From contig NZ_CP049872.1 of NCBI RefSeq assembly GCF_011302915.1, positions 2,604,001-2,668,000 on the forward strand: a stretch of DNA of 64,000 nucleotides, written 5' to 3'. The notes beneath the pieces are model-generated. The model ran no database searches and was not told where the DNA came from. It saw nothing but the letters and a program-made list of their open reading frames with translations. Source of the DNA: Thermomonas sp. HDW16. Lineage in GTDB: Bacteria > Pseudomonadota > Gammaproteobacteria > Xanthomonadales > Xanthomonadaceae. This document shows, piece after piece, positions 55,208 through 62,964 of the stretch (position 1 is the stretch's first letter; every line of letters starts with the position of its first letter). The position numbers were made by a program, and so were the translations under genes.

Positions 55208-56332
55208 TTGATTCCGTTCAACAAGCCTTTCATGACCGGCCGCGAACTCTGGCTCATCGCCCAGGCGCACGCCAATGGCCACCTGTCCGGCGATGGCCGG
55301 TTCACCAAGCAAAGCCATGCCTGGCTGGAACAACGCACTGGCGCGCGAAGGGCACTGCTCACCCACAGTTGCACTGCGGCGCTGGAGATGTCCGCGCTGC
55401 TGCTCGACCTGAAGCCGGGCGACGAAGTCATCATGCCGTCGTACACCTTCGTCTCCACCGCCAATGCCTTCGTGTTGCGCGGCGCCGTTCCCGTGTTCGT
55501 CGACGTGCGCGAGGATACGCTGAATCTGGACGAGCGCCTGGTGGAAGCGGCGATCACTCCGCGGACACGCGCCATCTGCGTAGTCCATTACGCCGGCGTG
55601 GCCTGCGAAATGGACGCCATCCTGGATATTGCCGCCCGCCACGGGCTGGCGATCGTCGAGGACGCCGCGCAGGCAATCATGTCCAGCTACAAGGGTCGCC
55701 CACTCGGCACCATCGGCGACCTCGGCGCGCTGAGCTTCCACGAAACCAAGAACATCATCTCCGGCGAAGGTGGCGCGCTGCTCTGCCGCGACGAGCAATT
55801 CGCCGAACGCTCGGAGATCCTTCGCGAGAAAGGCACCAACCGCAGCCGCTTCTTCCGTGGGCAGGTGGACAAATACACCTGGGTGGATGTGGGATCGTCA
55901 TTCCTGCCCGGCGAGATCACCGCCGCCTTCCTGTGCGCGCAGATCGAGGAAGCCGACCAGATCACCGCCCACCGCCTCGCGATCTGGGAGCGCTACCACC
56001 AGTGGGCTGAGCGGCACGAGCAGGCAGGCCGCCTGCGCCGCCCGATCATACCCGCCGACTGCAAGCACAACGCCCACATGTACTACATGTTGCTGCCCGA
56101 CCTCGATTCCCGCACCCGGTTCATCGCGGAGATGAAGGCCAAGGGCGTGCAGACGGTATTCCATTACATCCCGCTGCATTCGGCGCCAGCCGGATTGCAG
56201 GCCGGCCGCGCGCACGGGGATCTGCCCAATACCGTTGCGCTCAGCGAGCGCCTAGTACGGTTGCCTTTGTGGATCGGCGTGGAAGAGCATCTCGAATCGA
56301 TCTTCGCCGCAGCCGATGACGTGCTCTCGTGA
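55208..56332 (+). CDS. wecE: dTDP-4-amino-4,6-dideoxygalactose transaminase (WecE-type)
   Basis: PLP-dependent DegT/DnrJ/EryC1 sugar aminotransferase of 374 residues (E. coli WecE 376). It follows WecE along its whole length: GDEVIMPSYTFVSTANAFVL (71-90), VHYAGVACEMD, EDAAQAIMSSYKG, PLP lysine Lys181 in SFHETKN, then EKGTNRSRFFRGQVDKYTW and FHYIPLHSAPAG. The reaction is dTDP-4-keto-6-deoxyglucose plus Glu to dTDP-4-amino-4,6-dideoxygalactose. The TTG at 55208 is chosen for MIPFNKP, matching the family start, with GAGG 6 bases upstream. dTDP-sugar supply genes (rmlA/B) are not in this window. Confidence 0.93.
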   Translation: MIPFNKPFMTGRELWLIAQAHANGHLSGDGRFTKQSHAWLEQRTGARRALLTHSCTAALEMSALLLDLKPGDEVIMPSYTFVSTANAFVLRGAVPVFVDVREDTLNLDERLVEAAITPRTRAICVVHYAGVACEMDAILDIAARHGLAIVEDAAQAIMSSYKGRPLGTIGDLGALSFHETKNIISGEGGALLCRDEQFAERSEILREKGTNRSRFFRGQVDKYTWVDVGSSFLPGEITAAFLCAQIEEADQITAHRLAIWERYHQWAERHEQAGRLRRPIIPADCKHNAHMYYMLLPDLDSRTRFIAEMKAKGVQTVFHYIPLHSAPAGLQAGRAHGDLPNTVALSERLVRLPLWIGVEEHLESIFAAADDVLS

Positions 56333-58452
56333 GCGACACGTCGTTCTCCATGCCAGATTCGGCCAGCGCATACCTGCGGACCCTGCCGGCCCGGTGGCGG
56401 GCCCTGCCGATGTTTCGGCGACTGCAAGGCGCGCTGCTGCTGGTTTCCGGCCTGCTGCTGGCGTTGCTGCTGGTCGTTCCCTATAGCCGCCAGGTCCTGG
56501 TGATCGCGCTGGACAGCCCGCAACCCGGTCGATTGCAGGTCTACTTCGATATGGGCGAAGGTTTGTCCGAACCATTTTCGTCGATCCAGCCCTATCCCGC
56601 CGGGCACGCGGAACTGCGCTATGACCTGCCGCAGGGGACGCTTCGCGGCCTGCGGCTGGATCCGGATCCCGACGCTGCCCCTCTCGTGTTCGAAAAGATC
56701 GGCACGGTGGGGTTTGGGGGAGGTGATGCCCAAGCGCTGGCCGATCCATCCCGTCTGCATGGCGTGCAGATGTCGGTCGACGGAACGGACGAGAACGGCC
56801 ATGCGCGTTTTCTGATCGCCGATCACGCCACCGATCCGCAACTCGCCGCGCCGCTGGATGTGCCGTTGCCAACCAATACCGGCATCTCACCAAAGGTATG
56901 GACGGCGCTGTGGACAGGTTTTTGGCTCAGCCTGCTGGCAGCGGTGAGCCTGCAATTCCGGCATCGCCCAATGCCGACCCTCGCCCTGTCCCTGATCGTT
57001 CTGGGGCTATGCGCTGCAATGGCGATGTTTTCACCGACCTCCGGCCGCTCCATGCATCCGGACGAGCCTCTGCACGATGTGGACGCCAGCTACTTCCAGC
57101 GGCATTGGACACCGCCGCGAATGGACGCCCCCGACCTGACTGCCAGCTTCACCACCAGTTCCTACGGGGTTACCTACCTGTCGGAATGGAACGTGGTGTA
57201 CCTGTTCGCCGCCAAGGCCGCACGCGTGTTCGGCGAGCTGGGACTGAACGTGATGCTGTCCTACCGCGCCTTCAACGTGGCGCTGTTCGCCCTCATGCTT
57301 GCAGCCCTGGTGGCGATCCGTGCGCCAAGGGGAAGCTACATCCCGCTCCTGGTGACGCCCCAGCTCTGGTACGTCTTTTCCTATTTCAACGGCGATGCCA
57401 TGCCCTTTGCATTGGGCATGGTCGCGTGCGTGCTGGCGTTGATGCCTGACGGTCCGCTGCAGCGCTTCCTCCAGCGCCGGGGGGCGTTCGATGCCGGCAC
57501 CTTGGGCCACCTGCTGTTGTTCTGCACTTGCCTTGGGCTGCTCCTGATCTCCAAGAAGAACTACTGGCCCGTTGTCGCGTTCATCGCCCTGTCCATGTCG
57601 CTGGTGGCGCTCCGCCTGGGGGCGATCCTGGCATTGGCGTTGGTCGTCCTGCTGCTGATCGGGGTCGCCGCCATCGGGGCGGGCGGAGCCCTGGCGGCGG
57701 CCATTGGCACGCCCGCGCTGATCCTGACGGACGCTGTCGCAGCGCTGGCGTTGGGGTATTGCATGTACGTGGCTTGGACTCTCCTGCGGGAGCCCGGCAC
57801 CCGCCATCGTGTGGGCCGCATTGTCGTCGTTTTGTCGCTCTCGGCTTTAGTGGCCCTCCCCTGGATCAGCATCGATGCGTACAAGCATCGCGGCGAGCCT
57901 GGCAAGGCGGCGCTTGTGGAACAACAGCGCGAACGTTTTGCTCACCCGCTATTCAAGCCATCGCTCACGCGCACGCTGTCTGCGGACCAATCGGGCTTCA
58001 TGTTGCAGCAAAAGGGCGTGACCCTGGACAAGCTGGTGGCGCCGCCGAAGGAATGGCACATCGGAACGTTCCGCAGCTTCTTCGGCGTCTACGGATACAT
58101 GGAATATTTCGATACGGAGGCGGCCTACCGCATTGTGGGCTGGAGCGTACTCGTCGTACTGCTGCTTGCACTTGGATGGGGTTTGATCACAAGGACATTG
58201 ACCCTGGCCGAAGTCGTTGCCAGCATCGGCTGCGCAGCCGCTTTGGTGCTGGCTTCGTTCCTGCACAGCTGGACATACGACTTCCAACCGCAAGGACGCT
58301 ACGTGTTGGGCGTCGTGGTCATGATGACGCCCTTCTTCATGCGCACAGGCGAGTCGCAACGCGGCCGGATGATTTTCACGGCGGCGGCGCTGTTCCTGTT
58401 TGTCCTGTCTGCGGCTTCATTTACCCGGATCGCGTTTCCTCACTTGGTCTGA
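56329..58452 (+). CDS. GT-C/DUF2142-like polytopic glycosyltransferase, putative side-chain transferase
   Basis: Membrane protein of 707 residues, GTG start overlapping the wecE stop by 4 bases. One N-terminal helix, a soluble beta-rich periplasmic domain (about 50-175), then about ten helices. The first loop carries MHPDEPLHDVDASYF (about residue 242), the acidic PDEP-H motif of DUF2142 and GT-C enzymes that use lipid-phosphate sugars. A second soluble loop (about 525-585) follows. By position it would be the GtrC-like enzyme that moves the flipped sugar onto O-antigen. It ends 12 bases from the convergent operon. Confidence 0.75.
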   Translation: MSDTSFSMPDSASAYLRTLPARWRALPMFRRLQGALLLVSGLLLALLLVVPYSRQVLVIALDSPQPGRLQVYFDMGEGLSEPFSSIQPYPAGHAELRYDLPQGTLRGLRLDPDPDAAPLVFEKIGTVGFGGGDAQALADPSRLHGVQMSVDGTDENGHARFLIADHATDPQLAAPLDVPLPTNTGISPKVWTALWTGFWLSLLAAVSLQFRHRPMPTLALSLIVLGLCAAMAMFSPTSGRSMHPDEPLHDVDASYFQRHWTPPRMDAPDLTASFTTSSYGVTYLSEWNVVYLFAAKAARVFGELGLNVMLSYRAFNVALFALMLAALVAIRAPRGSYIPLLVTPQLWYVFSYFNGDAMPFALGMVACVLALMPDGPLQRFLQRRGAFDAGTLGHLLLFCTCLGLLLISKKNYWPVVAFIALSMSLVALRLGAILALALVVLLLIGVAAIGAGGALAAAIGTPALILTDAVAALALGYCMYVAWTLLREPGTRHRVGRIVVVLSLSALVALPWISIDAYKHRGEPGKAALVEQQRERFAHPLFKPSLTRTLSADQSGFMLQQKGVTLDKLVAPPKEWHIGTFRSFFGVYGYMEYFDTEAAYRIVGWSVLVVLLLALGWGLITRTLTLAEVVASIGCAAALVLASFLHSWTYDFQPQGRYVLGVVVMMTPFFMRTGESQRGRMIFTAAALFLFVLSAASFTRIAFPHLV

Positions 58453-58464
58453 GTACCAAGGACA

Positions 58465-59721
58465 TCAGCGGTCCGCGAAGAGACCATGTACCACCTCGTT
58501 GGCGATGCACTCGAAATCGCCTGTACGCAGCATCGGGTGAGCGTCATCGGCAACGGCGCTCTGCGTCATTTGCCGTGCCTCGCAGGCATCAACCAATGCG
58601 CGCATGCCGGCACAAATCGCTTCGGGCGTCATCGCCTCCAGCGAATGGATATTGGCGACATGTTCGTCCAGTCGCTTGTTCGCATAGCGGTTTGTCAGTA
58701 CGGACATGCCGAATGCCGCCATTTCCAGGGGCGGATAGCTCGGATGCGGCGACACCATCAGCGACAAGCCGATGGCAGAACTCGACAGGAGCCTTGAATA
58801 CGCATCGATATCCAGCTTCCCCAATGCCTTGAGCCGCAGGGGCCCCAGATCCAAATCGGCCCGCAGTTCACCCGGCGCAACTATCTCCCACTGCGCCGCG
58901 CGCGCATCGCTCCAGCCCCACATTCGCAGGCCTTCGCAGATCAGCTCGAAAGCATTGCGCGGCGTGCCGGGGCGGGCATACACGACGATCCGGCGTTGCC
59001 GCGGCGACATCTGGACACGCGCAGCCCGCAGCGCTTGGCGCAAGCCGTCATGCACCACCGGCTCGAATACCCAACGCCGCCGGTACTGCAATTCATGCTG
59101 CTCGAAGAAGTCCGCCAGCAGATTCGTGTTGAACACGCCGATGTCGCGTTCGCGGCGGTACGTGCTCAGCGCCAGCGCGTACTGGCTCGACCATGGATAG
59201 AAGCCGGGCTCGAAATCCTGGATGAGGTAAACGATCGGGCGGTCGATGCCGCCGTTCTCGCCCTGCCAGCGCGACAGGCGTTGCGCGGCATAGGCCGTCC
59301 ACCACGCGGTGGCCATCCAGATATCCTCACCGGCGACCGGCAAGGTTTTCTGGTAGCGGTCGCTGAATGGCACGATCTGCCGCATCGCCGTGGACGTCTG
59401 ATCCGCCGGCACCAGCACGTGGTCGGAGAAACGCGACAGCGCCTCCTCATCCGGCGCGCTGTCCACCAGCAATATGCGCGAGGCAGGAAAATGCCGACAC
59501 AACTCGCGGTAGAACAACACTGCCGTGTGGATGCCGCCGAAATAGTGCTGGCGATTGATCGAAGGCAGCACCAGATTCAGGCGCCACCCTTCCCATGGGT
59601 CTCGTCGCGGCATGCAGGGCGTAATCTCACCCACGTTCGTGACCGGTTCCGGCGAGCCCGCCGATGCGCCTGCCTCCAGGCGCGCCGCGACCCGTCGCAA
59701 CAGTCGGGCCGTACGGCTCAT
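58465..59721 (-). CDS. WsaF-like glycosyltransferase (GT4-type, rhamnan synthesis)
   Basis: GT-B-type transferase of 418 residues, last gene of the leftward operon. The opening LNLVLPSINRQHYFGGIHTA and FYRELCRHFPASRILLVDS resemble Geobacillus WsaF, a rhamnosyltransferase. The second Rossmann half has RRIVVYARPGTPRNAFELICEGL and the nucleotide-sugar site SPHPSYPPLEMAAFGMSVLTN. The ATG overlaps the upstream gene stop by 4 bases (ATGA). The likely job is adding rhamnose to the growing O-polysaccharide; specificity is unproven. Confidence 0.85.
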   Translation of the reverse strand: MSRTARLLRRVAARLEAGASAGSPEPVTNVGEITPCMPRRDPWEGWRLNLVLPSINRQHYFGGIHTAVLFYRELCRHFPASRILLVDSAPDEEALSRFSDHVLVPADQTSTAMRQIVPFSDRYQKTLPVAGEDIWMATAWWTAYAAQRLSRWQGENGGIDRPIVYLIQDFEPGFYPWSSQYALALSTYRRERDIGVFNTNLLADFFEQHELQYRRRWVFEPVVHDGLRQALRAARVQMSPRQRRIVVYARPGTPRNAFELICEGLRMWGWSDARAAQWEIVAPGELRADLDLGPLRLKALGKLDIDAYSRLLSSSAIGLSLMVSPHPSYPPLEMAAFGMSVLTNRYANKRLDEHVANIHSLEAMTPEAICAGMRALVDACEARQMTQSAVADDAHPMLRTGDFECIANEVVHGLFADR

Positions 59722-61556
59722 TGAGATGCTCCGCGCAAGCGCGGCGAAGACGCCATGTAGTCCAAGTTCGGACTGAAGAACGGGTCGCCATCCTCGCGAT
59801 AGGGTGAATACGCCTGGGCCGAGCGGACGAAATCGCTCTCCGGAATCGCCCGCGGATCGCGTGTCTTCGACTCGTGGTGGATCATCACCGCCCGCGCGAC
59901 GTACACGATGGCCAAGCCGCGCGCATGCGCACGAAGACAGAATTCCACGTCGCTGCCGCAGACGATGAACGATTCGTCGAATCCGCCCAGAGCATCGAAG
60001 GTATCGCGCGACACCGCCATGCATGCGCCGGTAACGGCCAACACCTGGCGCTGCAGAACCGGCGACACGAACAGATTCTGATGGTGGACCGGCGCTTCGC
60101 CCTTGAAAACATGATCGGCCCAGCCGCCCATGCCGATCACCACGCCGGCATGCTGGATCGTGCGATCGCCATAAAGCAGCAAAGGACCGCATACGCCGAC
60201 ATCCGGACGCAAAGCGTTCTCGGCCAGCCGTTGCAACCACTGGCCATCGATCACTTCCGTGTCGTTGTTGAGGAATACGAACACCTCGCCACGCGCTTCG
60301 CGCGCAGCCAGATTGTTCAACGCGGACCAGTTGAACGGGACATCCGCGCGGATCACCCGGAAGCCATCGCGTCGCGACATGCCTTGCAGCCATTGCAACG
60401 TTTCCGGTTGTTCCGAACCGTTGTCGACCACGATGATCTCGAAGTCCCGATAATCGGTCTTGGCATACAGGGATTCGACGCATGCGCGGAGAAGGTCAAG
60501 ACCATCGCGCGTCGGGATGACGATGCTAGCCAATGGCCCATTGTCCGCGTAGGGATACCGGACGTCATAGCAGAACAAATGCGCTCCATCGTCGGCATGG
60601 GCACCGGGATGACGCAGTTGGACATGCTCCTGCAACGCCAGCCGGCCAGCATCGTGCGCATAGGGCTTGGAGTGCGCGTTGGCCGCCGTGGATCCGGCAT
60701 GCGCCCGCCAGTGATAGAGCACCTTCGGCACATGGGCCACATGCGCCCCAGCGGCGATGCAGCGCAAAACCAGATCGTAGTCCTGAGAGCCATCGCAGTC
60801 GCTGCGTAAGTCGCCCACGCGACGAATCAACGCGGCGTCGAAGCTCACCAGATGACCGAGATACATTTGCGACAGGAACAGATCCAGGTTCCAGTCCGGC
60901 TTGAAATACGGATCGCGCAGACGCCCGTCTTCGCCCAATACGTCGTGATCCGTGTAGACCACTTCGGCCAAGGTCCGCTGATGGCAGTCGACCACGGCAG
61001 CAAGCGCATCAGGCTCCAGCACATCGTCATGATCCAGAAACGTTATCCAATGTCCACGCGCCAACGCAATGGCGGCATTGGTCGCCGCTGCGATTCCCTG
61101 CCTCGACACCGAGCGTGACACGCGCATGCCCGGCATGCGCGCCCTCAGTTCTTCCAGCACCTGCAGTACATGGGGTTGATCCGAAGCGTCGTCATGGATG
61201 CATATCTCCCAGTTGCGGTAAGTCTGGGCCTCCACACTGGCAATGGCTTCGCGCAGGAAGCGCTCCGGCGTATTGCAAACCGGCATCACCACGCTGATCA
61301 AGCCCGCGTCCACCCGAACCGGGATCTCTGGCTGTGCTCGCAACCAATCCGCATAGGAATCCGGTGATGTCCTGGATTCGGTGTGGAGATTGAAGCCATC
61401 CGCGTAGGCCAGAATGCTCCTCAAGAAGTGACGCGGCCCCTTCCTCAGAGCGCGTGCGGACGCATGAAAAATGCTCCCGACAGAAACCCCCTGCCCCATC
61501 GCACGGCACACACTCCGATATACGGCGCCAAGAAGCTTACGCAGCCTGGACAACAT
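59718..61556 (-). CDS. Bifunctional GT2 glycosyltransferase with two catalytic domains
   Basis: Protein of 612 residues with two GT-A domains. Domain 1 (about 85-310): ISVVMPVCNTPERFLREAI, HDDASDQPHV, ITFLDHDDVLEPDAL and the GSQDYDLVLR acceptor motif. Domain 2 (about 345-590): ASIVIPTRDGLDLLRACVES, VDNGSEQPETL, VFLNNDTEVIDGQWLQRL and CGSDVEFCLRAHARG. Two intact active sites suggest it alternates two linkages in the repeat, as known for rhamnan polymerases. The ATG at 61556 has AGGGG 8 bases upstream. It follows the WbdD-like gene by 52 bases. Confidence 0.92.
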   Translation of the reverse strand: MLSRLRKLLGAVYRSVCRAMGQGVSVGSIFHASARALRKGPRHFLRSILAYADGFNLHTESRTSPDSYADWLRAQPEIPVRVDAGLISVVMPVCNTPERFLREAIASVEAQTYRNWEICIHDDASDQPHVLQVLEELRARMPGMRVSRSVSRQGIAAATNAAIALARGHWITFLDHDDVLEPDALAAVVDCHQRTLAEVVYTDHDVLGEDGRLRDPYFKPDWNLDLFLSQMYLGHLVSFDAALIRRVGDLRSDCDGSQDYDLVLRCIAAGAHVAHVPKVLYHWRAHAGSTAANAHSKPYAHDAGRLALQEHVQLRHPGAHADDGAHLFCYDVRYPYADNGPLASIVIPTRDGLDLLRACVESLYAKTDYRDFEIIVVDNGSEQPETLQWLQGMSRRDGFRVIRADVPFNWSALNNLAAREARGEVFVFLNNDTEVIDGQWLQRLAENALRPDVGVCGPLLLYGDRTIQHAGVVIGMGGWADHVFKGEAPVHHQNLFVSPVLQRQVLAVTGACMAVSRDTFDALGGFDESFIVCGSDVEFCLRAHARGLAIVYVARAVMIHHESKTRDPRAIPESDFVRSAQAYSPYREDGDPFFSPNLDYMASSPRLRGASQ

Positions 61557-61608
61557 CAAGCATCCCCTTGTTGATTCAATGTACCTTTGCGGCATTCAGC
61601 ACAACCAC

Positions 61609-62964
61609 TCAAAACACGCTCCATGCGAGCAGAAAACCGATCACTGCCCCGCCTGTCGTCAATCCCGCCATGGCCATCTTCCACTTCCTGCGCGAACGAG
61701 CATGGAGAGTGGTCAGAGTATCTAGTTGGCTTTTCGCTCGAGCCTCGTTCCCGACCAGTTGTTCGTGCAAAGCCTCGATCTCGCTTTTCGCTCGAGCCTC
61801 GTTCCCAACCAGTTGTTCGTGCAAAGCCTCGATCTCGCTTTTCGCTCGGGCCTCGTTCCCAACCAATCGCTCGTGCAAAGCCCCGATTTCAACCATCAAC
61901 TGTTCGTACTTCTCGCCACTCTTCTGCAATGCTAGTTCGTTGATGGCCTCGCGTTCCTGCCACTGAGCTTGACGCAGCAACCATTCGGCATCGCGCTCGC
62001 GCCACTCCGCATCGCCGGCATCTTTCGCCCCCTGCAATTGCTGCACGCAGGCGGCGGTATCCCCCCAATTGCGCTTGGCGACCTCCAAATCCGCGCTGCA
62101 GGCATCCAGCAGGCGTGCAGTCGACTTCCATTCCTTTTCGGAATTGGCCGTACGCACGGCCAAATTGCGCAGACCATCGGCCAACTCGGAGAGCACCGCG
62201 ATGGCGGCTTGGTCATGCTCGGCACTGAAAGGCGGATGCGAGCGCAGACGCTCGGCGTCTTCTCCCAACCGCAACCCCACGCAATACTCGCGATAAGGCT
62301 GATCGGCATGATCGCCCGCAAACACGCGACTGTTGTACAGGCGATCGGCGGCAGTAACCAGCGATTCCAGCTCCGGGAACTTCACCTTGGTGAAATGCGC
62401 GCCCATCAGGCTCGCCCATAGAACCGCGCTGCCCTGCCCGAACCGCAACACCTCCATGCCGGCCGCCTCGAGGATTCCGGCGATCTCCTCGGCATCAACC
62501 AGACCGAATTCCTTGTGCTCCTGCAGCCAGAAATAGTCTTCGTCGAACAGCTCGCGCCAACGCCCGTTGGCTTCCAACTCCGCATCGCGCACCCAAGGTT
62601 CGTCCGGAGGGAAACCCACGATCACCGCACGGCCGGCGACACGTGCCATCTCGGCAACAGCCTGTGCACGCAGCGTAATCGGGATGTGCTCGAGCACATC
62701 CAGTGACACGACGGCGTCGAAAGCTTGATCCTGAAACGGCAGGCCGGTGGCATCCGCAACCACGAAGTCCTTTTCATCGCCCTCTGCGTGCAGATCGGTA
62801 TAGAGGCACGCGGCACGCGGCAGGAACTGGCCGAGCAGGCGTTGGCGATTGGCTCCGACCTCCAACACGCGCAAAGCCGGCAAATCCAGCGCCTGCAACA
62901 AGCGCGAAGCCGCGCCGTACCGCTGGTAGTGGTCGAAGGGAATATCAAGGAGCGGTTGCGTCAT
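61609..62964 (-). CDS. WbdD-like O-antigen chain-terminating methyltransferase with coiled-coil ruler
   Basis: Protein of 451 residues. The N-terminal SAM methyltransferase (about 1-240) has motif I LRVLEVGANRQRLLG (31-45), DATGLPFQD and FDAVVSLDVLEHI. A long coiled coil (about 270-425) follows, ending in near-identical 18-residue repeats (ALHEQLVGNEARAKSEIE, residues 358-412). A single C-terminal membrane helix (about 433-450) closes it. E. coli WbdD caps O8/O9 chains and uses a coiled coil as a length ruler; the gene position (after wzt) is the same. No kinase domain is seen. The methyltransferase motif I is unusual (GANRQ instead of GxGxG). It overlaps wzt by 20 bases. Confidence 0.82.
   Translation of the reverse strand: MTQPLLDIPFDHYQRYGAASRLLQALDLPALRVLEVGANRQRLLGQFLPRAACLYTDLHAEGDEKDFVVADATGLPFQDQAFDAVVSLDVLEHIPITLRAQAVAEMARVAGRAVIVGFPPDEPWVRDAELEANGRWRELFDEDYFWLQEHKEFGLVDAEEIAGILEAAGMEVLRFGQGSAVLWASLMGAHFTKVKFPELESLVTAADRLYNSRVFAGDHADQPYREYCVGLRLGEDAERLRSHPPFSAEHDQAAIAVLSELADGLRNLAVRTANSEKEWKSTARLLDACSADLEVAKRNWGDTAACVQQLQGAKDAGDAEWRERDAEWLLRQAQWQEREAINELALQKSGEKYEQLMVEIGALHERLVGNEARAKSEIEALHEQLVGNEARAKSEIEALHEQLVGNEARAKSQLDTLTTLHARSRRKWKMAMAGLTTGGAVIGFLLAWSVF
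61730..61891. repeat. Three 54-bp in-frame tandem repeats in the WbdD-like ruler
   Basis: Units 61730-61783, 61784-61837 and 61838-61891. Units 1 and 2 differ by a single base (CCGACC against CCAACC); unit 3 has diverged at several positions. Each unit encodes 18 coiled-coil residues, so gain or loss of a unit keeps the frame and lengthens or shortens the coil. Confidence 0.95.

Noticed and set aside
61730..61891. CRISPR array
   Set aside because: The 54-bp units are directly adjacent without spacers and lie in frame inside a coding region.
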